DNA of 64,000 nucleotides from Pseudocoprococcus catus (GTDB lineage: Bacteria; Bacillota; Clostridia; Lachnospirales; Lachnospiraceae). Where the stretch lies: the NCBI RefSeq assembly GCF_019734885.1, contig NZ_JAAXCM010000031.1, positions 1 through 64,000 on the forward strand. Reading direction: 5' to 3'. Position numbers and translations under genes: made by a program. The notes beneath the pieces are model-generated. The model was not told where the DNA came from. It made no database searches and worked only from the letters and a program-made list of their open reading frames with translations. Of this stretch, positions 36,116-44,178 are shown one piece after another; the first letter of the stretch is position 1; the number at the start of each line of letters is the position of its first letter.

Positions 36116-36257
36116 GTAATTGTTCAGAGCCAACCTCCAAAATGCTACGCATTTCGTCGGTGTGGCGTATCCGCCAAATAAAATTTCAAAAACAGTCTTA
36201 AAAATGCAAGCATTTTATACTTGTTTTTTGAAATTTTGCTTTGCTCTGAACAGTTAC
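36116..36257. repeat. Multi-hairpin MITE-like intergenic element
   Basis: A 142-bp element bounded by a 15-bp inverted repeat with one mismatch: GTAATTGTTCAGAGC (36116-36130) and GCTCTGAACAGTTAC (36243-36257). Inside are a second inverted pair AAAATTTCAAAAACA/TGTTTTTTGAAATTTT and hairpins AAATGC/GCATTT, GGCG/CGCC and AAAATGC/GCATTTT. It lies 25 bp before mtaB. No open frame of note and no clear target duplication. It is probably a non-autonomous repeat or a structured leader. Confidence 0.6.
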
Positions 36258-36282
36258 AAAATGAAACAGACGGAGGAAGAAT

Positions 36283-37647
36283 ATGAAGAAAACAGTGGCA
36301 TTCTGCACGCTGGGATGTAAGGTAAATCAATATGAAACAGATGCCATGCGGGGAAGTTTTGAGGCCGAAGGATATGAAGTGAAGGAATTTTCTCAGGAGG
36401 CGTCTGTTTATGTCATTAATACCTGTACGGTAACTAATATGGCAGACAGAAAATCAAGACAGATGTTGCATCGGGCAAAGAAAAAGAATCCGGAAGGCAT
36501 TATCGTTGCTGTAGGCTGTTATGTACAGGCGGCAAAGGAACAATTAGAAGAAGATACAATGATCGACCTGGTCATCGGCAACAATATGAAAAGTCAGGTT
36601 GTACAAATTGTTGAACAGTATATCCGCGACAACAGGCAGACGGAAAACAGGGATGCTTATGTGGCAGATATTGCCCATGATCATGAATATGAGGCAATGC
36701 ACATTGAAACGGTATCTGAACATACCCGTGCCTATATTAAGATCCAGGATGGATGCAATCAGTTTTGTTCCTACTGCATTATCCCGTATGCACGAGGACG
36801 CGTCCGCAGCAGAAGTATGGAAGACATCCTTCAGGAGGTTCAGGCACTGACAGCTAACGGCTATAAGGAGATCGTTCTGACGGGTATCCATATCAGTTCT
36901 TATGGCCTTGACTTTGAACATACATCGGATACACAGGAAGACTACGGTCCCTTTAAGAACAGTGCATTAATTGATTTGATCGAGGCGATATCCGGGATCG
37001 ATGGTTTGGAGAGAATCCGCCTCGGGTCTCTGGAACCGCGAATCATCACAGAGAATTTTGTAAAGCGGTTGAGCATAGTGCCGCAGATCTGCCCGCATTT
37101 TCACCTGTCACTCCAGAGCGGCTGTGATGCTACTCTGAAACGGATGAACAGACATTATACAACGGATCTGTACCTTGAGAAATGCGAGCTGCTGAGACAG
37201 TATTTTGACAGACCTGCTTTAACGACGGATGTGATTGTTGGTTTTCCGGGAGAGACAGAAGAGGAGTTTGCCCGGACAGAAGAATTTCTTGCCAAAGTAC
37301 ATTTTTCGGATATGCATATATTTAAGTATTCCAAGCGACACGGAACGAAGGCGGCAGACATGCCGGACCAGATCAATCCTCAGATCCAGACAGAGCGCAG
37401 TGAAAAGCTGATCACGCTGGGTGAAAAAATGAAGAACGATTTCATTGAAGCCTGCGAAGATCAGGAACAGATTGTTTTGATTGAAGAAGAGGCGGAGATT
37501 AACGGGACAAAATATATGACCGGTCACAGCAAGAATTATATTCGATGTGCCTTCGAATCGGATGGATTAGTACCAAACATGGTGATAAAAGGCACTATTA
37601 ACAGCAAATTAAATGAAGAATTTGTGTTTTGTAAAAGAATTGATTGA
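36283..37647 (+). CDS. mtaB: tRNA t6A37 methylthiotransferase MtaB
   Basis: 454 aa with GGAGGAAG upstream. The UPF0004 cluster uses Cys12, Cys48 and Cys79 (GCKVNQYETD, NTCTVTN, VGCYVQ). The radical-SAM motif is CNQFCSYC followed by IIPYARGRVRSR. A C-terminal TRAM region ends the protein. The GCKVNQYE start is typical of MtaB rather than MiaB or RimO. It adds a methylthio group to t6A37 of tRNA decoding ANN codons. The rsmE-mtaB neighbourhood follows the Bacillus yqeU-yqeV order, with genes inserted. Confidence 0.93.
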   Translation: MKKTVAFCTLGCKVNQYETDAMRGSFEAEGYEVKEFSQEASVYVINTCTVTNMADRKSRQMLHRAKKKNPEGIIVAVGCYVQAAKEQLEEDTMIDLVIGNNMKSQVVQIVEQYIRDNRQTENRDAYVADIAHDHEYEAMHIETVSEHTRAYIKIQDGCNQFCSYCIIPYARGRVRSRSMEDILQEVQALTANGYKEIVLTGIHISSYGLDFEHTSDTQEDYGPFKNSALIDLIEAISGIDGLERIRLGSLEPRIITENFVKRLSIVPQICPHFHLSLQSGCDATLKRMNRHYTTDLYLEKCELLRQYFDRPALTTDVIVGFPGETEEEFARTEEFLAKVHFSDMHIFKYSKRHGTKAADMPDQINPQIQTERSEKLITLGEKMKNDFIEACEDQEQIVLIEEEAEINGTKYMTGHSKNYIRCAFESDGLVPNMVIKGTINSKLNEEFVFCKRID

Positions 37648-37672
37648 ATTCTTGGAATATATATATTAAGAT
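37644..37672 (+). promoter_or_regulatory. Candidate promoter of the ireB cluster
   Basis: TTGAAT (37644-37649) and TAAGAT (37667-37672), 17-bp spacer, at the very end of mtaB and 48 bp before ireB. Confidence 0.4.
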
Positions 37673-37720
37673 AGTAGTAACCTTGGATAATCAGCCATCT
37701 GACAGAAGGGATGTGATTGA

Positions 37721-37981
37721 ATGGCAGATAACAAGAATACACAATATTTTAAAGTGAACAATGAGACCGATATTGCGGTCAAAGACATTCTTGAAGCAGT
37801 CTATATAGCACTTACAGAGAAGGGGTATAATCCGGTGAACCAGATCGTTGGTTATATTATGTCCGGAGATCCGACATATGTGACAAGCTACAAGAATGCA
37901 AGATACCTGATCATGAAGGTTGAAAGAGATGAACTTCTCGAAGAACTTCTTAAGAACTATATTGAAGTGAACCTGAAGTAA
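37721..37981 (+). CDS. ireB: IreB-family regulatory phosphoprotein
   Basis: 86 aa, full length for the family (formerly DUF965/UPF0297, YrzL in Bacillus subtilis). It opens [15 protein letters not shown] and has [25 protein letters not shown], the family signature. In Enterococcus IreB is phosphorylated on N-terminal Thr by the kinase IreK and affects cephalosporin resistance. It is first in a cluster with ruvX and the DUF1292 gene, the conserved Firmicute order. Confidence 0.92.
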   Translation: MADNKNTQYFKVNNETDIAVKDILEAVYIALTEKGYNPVNQIVGYIMSGDPTYVTSYKNARYLIMKVERDELLEELLKNYIEVNLK

Positions 37982-37983
37982 AC

Positions 37984-38442
37984 ATGATGAATCAGAGAAT
38001 TATAGGGTTAGATTATGGCTCAAAGACTGTTGGCGTGGCAGTAAGTGATCCTCTTGGCTTTACAGCTCAGGGGCTGGAGACGATTACTCGCAAGGATGAG
38101 AACAAACTCCGTAAAACTTACGCCCGTATTGAGGCTTTGATCCGGGAATATGAAGCAGAAAAGATTGTGCTTGGTTATCCGAAGAATATGAACGACACAG
38201 AAGGAGAACGTGTTCAGAAGACGCTGGCTTTTAAGGAAGCGCTTGAGCGCAGAACAGGACTTGAAGTCGTTTTGTGGGATGAGCGAATGAGTACTGTGGC
38301 ATCAGAGAGAGTATTGATGGAAGGAAATGTACGTCGCGAAGACCGGAAAACTTATATTGACAAGATGGCTGCGGCCTTTATCCTGCAGGGATATCTGGAT
38401 TATCAGAGCTTTTCGGCGCAGCAGAAGGAATCGGAAGATTAA
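37984..38442 (+). CDS. ruvX: Putative pre-16S rRNA nuclease / Holliday junction resolvase YqgF
   Basis: 152 aa, starting two bases after the ireB stop. RNase H-like fold with [20 protein letters not shown] (catalytic Asp), [17 protein letters not shown] and [14 protein letters not shown] third acidic site lies in [13 protein letters not shown]. YqgF matures the 5' end of 16S rRNA in Escherichia coli and was first predicted as a junction resolvase. Confidence 0.93.
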   Translation: MMNQRIIGLDYGSKTVGVAVSDPLGFTAQGLETITRKDENKLRKTYARIEALIREYEAEKIVLGYPKNMNDTEGERVQKTLAFKEALERRTGLEVVLWDERMSTVASERVLMEGNVRREDRKTYIDKMAAAFILQGYLDYQSFSAQQKESED

Positions 38443-38484
38443 CGCAACATGCGATTTGTGTGTAATATGGGGGAGAGTAGAAAC

Positions 38485-38748
38485 ATGTCAACTAAAACAA
38501 TTACATTAACAACAGACGATGATGAAGATATTGAATTAATGGTTATTGAACAGACAATGATCAATAATGTGAATTATCTGCTGGTCACAGATTCTGAGGA
38601 AGATGAGGCAGATGCCTATATTCTGAAGGAAACCGGGGCTGAGACCGAAGATGCTTATTATGAGTTTGTTGAGGACAGCACAGAACTGGAAGTCATTTCC
38701 AAAGTGTTCGAACAGATGCTGGACGACATTGATTTAAAGTATGAATGA
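38485..38748 (+). CDS. DUF1292 protein (YrzB-like)
   Basis: 87 aa from the ATG at 38485 with GGGGGAGAG upstream. Very acidic, with the DUF1292 pattern ITLTTDDDEDIELMVIEQ, then YLLVTDSEEDEADAYILKE and a DSTELEVISKVFEQML ending. It is always seen between ruvX and the following gene in Firmicutes, but no activity is known. Confidence 0.88.
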   Translation: MSTKTITLTTDDDEDIELMVIEQTMINNVNYLLVTDSEEDEADAYILKETGAETEDAYYEFVEDSTELEVISKVFEQMLDDIDLKYE

Positions 38749-38808
38749 TTGATACATGTATTTCGATCGTTACAAGACATTGCAGAGTAGGAGAAAGGCA
38801 GAAGAAGC

Positions 38809-39276
38809 ATGATAGAGGAACAATTAAAGGAGTTCAGGAAGCTGCTGAAGGAGAGGGGACTTAAGACAACCTCACAGCGAATGGCTATATTAAGAGTGCT
38901 TCTGTCTCAGCCGGAGTGTCATTTGACGGCTGAGGAAATCTATGACCTTGTGAAAAAGGACTGGCCGGATATCGGCTTGGCTACGGTCTATCGTAATATT
39001 CAGCTGCTGTCAGAAATGAACCTCATCGACAAATTGAATTTGGATGACGGTTATGTACGGTATGAGATTGGTGATCAGGATCAGAAGAGCCATCATCACC
39101 ATCATCATATGATCTGTGTCAGCTGTGGAAAAGTTTTTGCATTTCAGGAAGATCTGCTGGATAATCTTGAACAGAAGATTGAGCAGACGATGGGATTTGT
39201 TGTCAGTAATCATGAAGTGAAGCTTTATGGACACTGTGCGGAATGCCGCAAGAAGGACGGAGCAAAATCAGAATAG
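38809..39276 (+). CDS. Fur-family metalloregulator
   Basis: 155 aa with AGGAGAAAG upstream. The winged helix has LKTTSQRMAILRVLL and DIGLATVYRNIQLL. The dimerisation domain has the metal-site His cluster, then CVSCG and CAECR, a structural zinc site. The His cluster is a run of six histidines just before MICVSCGKV; Fur and PerR proteins usually carry HHHxH here, so this is an extended natural version. Iron (Fur), peroxide (PerR) or zinc (Zur) sensing cannot be settled from sequence. It shares a direction with the ruvX cluster. Confidence 0.9.
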   Translation: MIEEQLKEFRKLLKERGLKTTSQRMAILRVLLSQPECHLTAEEIYDLVKKDWPDIGLATVYRNIQLLSEMNLIDKLNLDDGYVRYEIGDQDQKSHHHHHHMICVSCGKVFAFQEDLLDNLEQKIEQTMGFVVSNHEVKLYGHCAECRKKDGAKSE

Positions 39277-39339
39277 ATGCAAGTCTTGTTTCTTTTGAAA
39301 TATTGTATGAATCCTGTGATTTAACGGAGGTGCAGTTTT

Positions 39340-41013
39340 TTGAAAGCAAATAAAGGCGTATCAAATGAAAAGATCAAAATCATCCCTTTAGGGGGACTTG
39401 AACATATAGGTATGAATATTACCTGTATCGAATACGAAGACAGTATTATTGTTATTGACTGTGGATTATCCTTTCCGGATGAGGACATGCTGGGTATTGA
39501 CCTTGTGATCCCGGATGTGACTTATCTGAAAGATAATATAGAGAAAGTAAAAGGTTTTGTGATCACCCATGGACATGAAGACCATATCGGCGCGCTGCCG
39601 TATGTTCTTCAGAGTGTCAATGCACCGGTCTATGCGACAAAACTGACAATGGGTATTATCGAACACAAGTTAAAAGAACATAATATGATGAAGACGACCA
39701 AGAGAAAAGTTGTCAGACATGGACAGTCTATCAATCTTGGATGCTTCAGAATTGAATTTATTAAAACCAATCATAGTATCGCAGATGCTGCGGCACTGGC
39801 AATCTATACACCGGCAGGTATTATTGTGCATACCGGTGACTTTAAGATCGACTACACACCGGTATTTGGTGAGATGATCGACCTGATCCGTTTTGCAGAA
39901 CTTGGCAAGAAGGGTGTACTGGCACTTCTCTGTGAGAGCACCAATGCAGAGCGTCCCGGATTTACACAGTCTGAGAGAACAGTGGGCAAGACCATCAGCC
40001 GTATTTTTGATGATCATAAGAACAGCCGTATTATCATCGCAACATTTGCATCCAATGTGGACCGTGTACAGCAGATTATCAATGCAGCCTATGAGCATGG
40101 CCGCAAGGTTATTGTTGAAGGCCGCAGCATGGTGAATATCATTACCATTGCCTCAGAACTTGGTTATATTAAAATTCCGGACAATACATTGATTGATATT
40201 GACACAATGCGCAATTATCCCGATGATAAGCTTGTTCTGATCACAACAGGAAGCCAGGGCGAGACAATGGCGGCTTTGTCAAGAATGGCAGCCAATACAC
40301 ACCGCAAGGTTTCTATCAAACCGGGAGATACCATTGTATTCAGTTCCAATCCTATTCCGGGCAATGAGAAGGCAGTAACCAACGTTATCAATGAACTGTA
40401 CCGTAAAGGTGCGGAAGTCATTTTCCAGGATACGCATGTATCAGGTCATGCCTGCCAGGAAGAGCTCAAACTGATCTATGCACTGACAAAGCCGAAATAT
40501 GCAATTCCGGTTCATGGCGAATACAAACATCTGAAAGCCGGTGCGAAGCTGGCTGAGACCATGGGTGTAGAGAAAGACCATATTATGCTGATGCAGTCCG
40601 GCGATGTACTGACGATTGGTCAGGAGAAGGCAGAGATTACCGGTCAGGTACCGCACGGCTGTGTGATGGTGGATGGTCTTGGTGTCGGCGACGTAGGCAA
40701 TATTGTATTAAGAGACAGACAGATGTTGTCTCAGAATGGTCTGCTCATCGTTGTACTGACCCTTGAGCGGTATAGCAATCAGCTGCTTGCAGGTCCGGAT
40801 ATCGTATCAAGAGGGTTTGTTTATGTACGAGAATCCGAATCACTGATGGAAGATGCCAGAAGAGTTGTCAGCGATGCCCTGGATGATTGTCTCAGCCACA
40901 ATATCTCTGATTGGAGCAAGATCAAGAATGTGATCAGAGATTCTCTTGGAGATTTCCTCTGGAAGCAGACAAAGAGAAATCCTATGATCCTTCCGATCAT
41001 CATGGAAGTATAG
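39340..41013 (+). CDS. rnj: Ribonuclease J
   Basis: 557 aa from a TTG at 39340 with CGGAGG upstream. Metallo-beta-lactamase/beta-CASP ribonuclease. The zinc motif is THGHEDHIG, and VHTGDFKID, LLCESTNAERPGFT and VHGEYKHL (the RNase J HGE motif) are clear. The C-terminal domain is complete. RNase J cuts RNA internally and degrades from the 5' end, and is a main mRNA decay enzyme in Firmicutes. The gene could be rnjA or a single RNase J. Confidence 0.94.
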   Translation: MKANKGVSNEKIKIIPLGGLEHIGMNITCIEYEDSIIVIDCGLSFPDEDMLGIDLVIPDVTYLKDNIEKVKGFVITHGHEDHIGALPYVLQSVNAPVYATKLTMGIIEHKLKEHNMMKTTKRKVVRHGQSINLGCFRIEFIKTNHSIADAAALAIYTPAGIIVHTGDFKIDYTPVFGEMIDLIRFAELGKKGVLALLCESTNAERPGFTQSERTVGKTISRIFDDHKNSRIIIATFASNVDRVQQIINAAYEHGRKVIVEGRSMVNIITIASELGYIKIPDNTLIDIDTMRNYPDDKLVLITTGSQGETMAALSRMAANTHRKVSIKPGDTIVFSSNPIPGNEKAVTNVINELYRKGAEVIFQDTHVSGHACQEELKLIYALTKPKYAIPVHGEYKHLKAGAKLAETMGVEKDHIMLMQSGDVLTIGQEKAEITGQVPHGCVMVDGLGVGDVGNIVLRDRQMLSQNGLLIVVLTLERYSNQLLAGPDIVSRGFVYVRESESLMEDARRVVSDALDDCLSHNISDWSKIKNVIRDSLGDFLWKQTKRNPMILPIIMEV

Positions 41014-41087
41014 TTTTTCTTCCGATTATTTAATTACAGTCCGGAGATGCAGAAGATAAAGACATTTTCCGTAAAATGGAGAGCGTT

Positions 41088-41471
41088 ATGATAAAGAAAT
41101 TATTCGTAGGTACATTTGGCGTTGCATTAAATGTTATCATTTATATTCTTGTGATCCTTTTGGCAGTTCGTGTGATCACTTGGTCCTATGACTTCGCATA
41201 TGAAGTTTTTGGAGACAGACCCGTTGCGGCATCCTCCGAGGAAATTGTACCTGTTCAGATCAGCGACGGTGCCAGTACCGATGAAATTGCAGCTATTCTT
41301 GAAAAGAAAGGCCTTATTAAGTACAAATATGCATTTATAATACATGTTGGACTGTCTCAGTACAAAGGCATGCTTAAGCCTGGTAATTACGAGCTGAGTC
41401 CATCGATGACGATGGATCAGATGCTTGCGGTTATGGCAGGAGCAGGCACTGCAGAAACATCAACAGAATAG
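41088..41471 (+). CDS. Short MltG/YceG-like membrane protein without catalytic domain
   Basis: 127 aa from the ATG at 41088 with GGAGAGC upstream. One transmembrane helix (about 10-33) is followed by a linker and the LysM-like part of MltG: VQISDGASTDEIAAILEKKGLIK, then LKPGNYELSPSMTMDQMLAVM. The lytic transglycosylase domain of full MltG (about 200 further residues with the catalytic Glu) is absent. Bacillus subtilis has full-length yrrL in this position. It may be a regulatory stump rather than an enzyme. Confidence 0.8.
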   Translation: MIKKLFVGTFGVALNVIIYILVILLAVRVITWSYDFAYEVFGDRPVAASSEEIVPVQISDGASTDEIAAILEKKGLIKYKYAFIIHVGLSQYKGMLKPGNYELSPSMTMDQMLAVMAGAGTAETSTE

Positions 41472-41473
41472 GT

Positions 41474-41526
41474 CAGGGCTGTGGCAGAGCCGGGGAAATT
41501 CTCCGGTTCCGCAACAGCTCTTTGTA
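41474..41526 (+). terminator. Hairpin after the MltG-like gene
   Basis: GGGCTGT pairs with ACAGCTC (one G-U), and an inner stem CCGGGGA/TCTCCGG surrounds AAT. The following sequence TTTGTATT is only moderately T-rich. Confidence 0.4.
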
Positions 41527-41563
41527 TTGCCTTGCAAGAAATTGAGAAATTGAGGTAAGAATA

Positions 41564-42211
41564 ATGATAGTCAATGAAAGACTGACAGCCTATCTGCATT
41601 CTTTGAATAGTGGAGAATCAGAAATCATTGAGGCCATCGGCAGGGAGGCAAGGGCTGACAGAGTCCCGATCATCCGACAGGAGACGGGATGTTTACTGAA
41701 AATTTTGCTGCGTATGAACAGACCGCAGAGAATTCTTGAAATTGGTACCGCAGTCGGATATTCCGCCATTTTAATGAGTGAGTGTCTTGAACCCGGGGCG
41801 ACGATCACAACAGTTGAAAAATATGAAAAGAGAATTCCGATTGCCAGAGAGAATATCCGTCGGGCCGGCAAAGAAGACTGCATTACACTGATTGAAGGGG
41901 ATGCACTGGAAGTAATGGCCGGTCTTGAACCGGGATATGACTTCGTTTTTATGGATGCAGCCAAGGGACAGTATATCCATTTCCTTCCGGAAGTCCTGAG
42001 ACTGCTGAAAAAAGGCGGCCTTCTTGTTTCGGATAATGTTCTTCAGGATGGAGATATTATTGAATCACGTTTTGCGGTAACAAGACGTAATCGTACCATT
42101 TACAGCAGAATGCGGGATTATCTGTGGCAGTTAAAGCATATGAAAGAATTTGAAACAGCTGTATTAACCGTGGGTGATGGCGTGACCATCAGCACGAAAC
42201 TGACAGAATAG
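41564..42211 (+). CDS. trmR: tRNA 5-hydroxyuridine methyltransferase TrmR-like
   Basis: 215 aa, class I SAM methyltransferase of the O-methyltransferase family 3 type. ILEIGTAVGYSAILMSE is the SAM site; DFVFMDAAKGQY carries the metal-binding Asp, and LLVSDNVLQDG a second acidic site. It corresponds to YrrM (TrmR), which methylates ho5U34 to mo5U34. The next gene, a U32 protein of the TrhP kind, makes the ho5U, so the two enzymes act in sequence on the wobble base. Confidence 0.88.
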   Translation: MIVNERLTAYLHSLNSGESEIIEAIGREARADRVPIIRQETGCLLKILLRMNRPQRILEIGTAVGYSAILMSECLEPGATITTVEKYEKRIPIARENIRRAGKEDCITLIEGDALEVMAGLEPGYDFVFMDAAKGQYIHFLPEVLRLLKKGGLLVSDNVLQDGDIIESRFAVTRRNRTIYSRMRDYLWQLKHMKEFETAVLTVGDGVTISTKLTE

Positions 42212-42222
42212 AGGAGATAAAG

Positions 42223-43464
42223 TTGACAATGAGAATACCGGAATTATTAGTACCGGCCAGCAGTCTTGAAGTGTTAAAGACAGCGGTCATTTTTGGTGCG
42301 GATGCCGTATATATCGGCGGTGAAGTTTTCAGCCTGAGAGCAAAATCCAAGAATTTTTCACTGGAAGATATGAAAGAGGGCATTGATTTTGCCCATGCTC
42401 ATGGAGTGAAAGTCTATGTAACATCCAATATTTTGGCACATAATCAGGATTTGGATGGTGTCAGGGAATACTTTAAAGAGTTAAAGGACATCAAACCGGA
42501 TGCATTGATCATCTCTGATCCGGGAGTTTTTGATATTGCAAGGGAAATTGTTCCTGAAATTGATGTACACATCAGTACACAGGCCAACAATACGAATTAC
42601 GGCACTTACAATTTCTGGTACCGGCAGGGTGCCAGAAGAGTCGTAACTGCCAGAGAGTTATCCATGGATGAAATTGCGGATATCAGAAAGCACATTCCGG
42701 ATGATCTGGAGATAGAGACATTTGTCCATGGCGCGATGTGTATTTCCTACTCAGGCAGATGCCTGCTCAGCAATTATTTTACAGGAAGAGATGCCAATCA
42801 GGGAGCCTGTACCCATCCTTGCAGATGGAAATATGCGGTGATGGAAGAATCCAGACCGGGAGAATACCTGCCGGTGTATGAGAATGAAAGAGGCACCTAT
42901 ATCTTCAATTCAAAGGATCTCTGTATGATCGATCATATTCCGGAGCTGATTGAAGCCGGCATTGATAGCTTTAAAATTGAAGGACGTATGAAAACCGCAC
43001 TCTATGTGGCGGTTGTAGCACGTACTTATCGTAAGGCAATTGATGATTATCTTAAAGATGAAAAGCTTTACAGAGAGAATCTGCCTTATTATCGTGAACA
43101 GATTGCAAAATGTACGTACAGACAGTTTACAACAGGCTTCTTTTTCGGCAAGCCGACCCACGAAACACAGATTTATGACAGCAATACTTATGTCAAAGAA
43201 TATACGTATCTGGGTATTATTAACGGTCAGAACAGTGAAGGCCTGTATGGGATTGAACAGCGCAATAAGTTTTCCGTTGGGGAGACAATAGAAGTTATGA
43301 AGCCGGATGGAAGAGATCTGTCTGTGAATGTACTGCGTATCTGTGATGAAGAAGGCAGCGATATGGAAAGCTGCCCGCATCCAAAACAGAGAATCTATGT
43401 GGATCTTGGCATTGAATTGAGTGATCAGGATCTGCTTCGAAGAGCTGAAAAAACAGACGATTAA
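42223..43464 (+). CDS. trhP: U32-family protein, tRNA hydroxylation factor TrhP-like
   Basis: 413 aa from a TTG with GAGGAG seven bases upstream; an ATG two codons on is possible. The U32 signature is GAMCISYSGRCLLSNYFTG and RDANQGACTHPCRWKY, with cysteines likely to hold an Fe-S cluster. IPELLVPASSLEVLKTAV and FGADAVYIGG mark the barrel start. Members of this family in the yrrM-yrrN/O context hydroxylate U34 of tRNA using prephenate. The gene ends overlapping the sigK stop by 3 bp, head to head. Confidence 0.88.
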   Translation: MTMRIPELLVPASSLEVLKTAVIFGADAVYIGGEVFSLRAKSKNFSLEDMKEGIDFAHAHGVKVYVTSNILAHNQDLDGVREYFKELKDIKPDALIISDPGVFDIAREIVPEIDVHISTQANNTNYGTYNFWYRQGARRVVTARELSMDEIADIRKHIPDDLEIETFVHGAMCISYSGRCLLSNYFTGRDANQGACTHPCRWKYAVMEESRPGEYLPVYENERGTYIFNSKDLCMIDHIPELIEAGIDSFKIEGRMKTALYVAVVARTYRKAIDDYLKDEKLYRENLPYYREQIAKCTYRQFTTGFFFGKPTHETQIYDSNTYVKEYTYLGIINGQNSEGLYGIEQRNKFSVGETIEVMKPDGRDLSVNVLRICDEEGSDMESCPHPKQRIYVDLGIELSDQDLLRRAEKTDD

Positions 43465-44081
43465 TCTAAATGATGCCGGAGCTTTTCAAGAGCCTTTTTT
43501 TCGATGCGGGAGACATAGCTGCGGGAGATATTCAGCTGACTGGCCAGTTCACGCTGTGTGGATTCAGAGTGACCGAAGAGCCCATAACGCCGGATAACGA
43601 CAAAGTATTCCCTGGGAGTGAGAACCTCTGAGATGATCTTTGACAGTTTTTGAAGAGACTGTTTGCGGGCCAGCTGTTCGACAACATCTTCATTGTTGTG
43701 TTCAATAATGCTGAGAAGAGTGATCTCGTTGCCCTCCTTGTCAGTTCCGATAGGATCGTAGAGAGAGACCTCCCGGGAACGCTTTTTGTCACCGCGCATG
43801 AGCATCAGCAGTTCATTGTCGATACATCGGGCGGCATAAGTAGCCAGGCGGCTACCTTTATCAAAATTATAGGTGTTGACGGCCTTGACAAGCCCAATGA
43901 TTCCAATAGAGATTAATTCATCCGTTTCTTTTCCGGAATGGATATATTTTTTGACAATATGCGCCACAAGGCGGAGATTTCTTTCTATGAGTATATCACG
44001 GGCATGCATATCACCGTTTTGATATTGCCTGAGGTAAGAGGCTTCCTGCGCAGCAGAGAGGGGCTGGGGGAATGACTGCAT
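43461..44081 (-). CDS. sigK: Sporulation sigma factor SigK without pro-sequence
   Basis: 206 aa. Region 2 is complete (LVAHIVKKYIHSGKETDELISIGIIGL, then LATYAARCIDNELLM), as is region 4 with helix-turn-helix RELASQLNISRSYVSRIEKKAL. The N-terminus MQSFPQPLS aligns with the mature end of Bacillus pro-sigma-K; the 20-residue membrane pro-sequence is missing. An in-frame TAA lies 12 bp upstream and the ribosome binding site AAAGGAG sits between, so no longer start exists. The gene is not split by a skin element. It drives late mother-cell genes; activity must be controlled without pro-processing, as in Clostridioides difficile. Confidence 0.94.
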   Translation of the reverse strand: MQSFPQPLSAAQEASYLRQYQNGDMHARDILIERNLRLVAHIVKKYIHSGKETDELISIGIIGLVKAVNTYNFDKGSRLATYAARCIDNELLMLMRGDKKRSREVSLYDPIGTDKEGNEITLLSIIEHNNEDVVEQLARKQSLQKLSKIISEVLTPREYFVVIRRYGLFGHSESTQRELASQLNISRSYVSRIEKKALEKLRHHLD

Positions 44082-44111
44082 GGCAATGCTCCTTTAGCTG
44101 GCTTTCTATTT

Positions 44112-44138
44112 ATTTTATGCACCCGGAGAAAAATAGTG
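44112..44138 (-). promoter_or_regulatory. Weak candidate sigma-E-type promoter of sigK
   Basis: On the minus strand CATAAAAT (44119-44112) matches seven of eight positions of the sigma-E/K -10 CATACAMT. CACTATT (44138-44132), 12 bp upstream, is a poor -35. Position, about 35 bp before the start, is reasonable. Confidence 0.35.
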
Positions 44139-44178
44139 CTTTTCCCAAAAAAGCAAAGGGCAAAACAGAGGATGGACC

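Noticed and set aside
39085-39115. Six-histidine run as a cloning tag or assembly artefact
   Set aside because: It lies in the interior of a Fur-family gene at the position of the natural His cluster, within normal chromosomal context.
43461-44081. sigK split by a skin-type element
   Set aside because: Regions 2 and 4 are continuous in one frame with no recombinase gene nearby.
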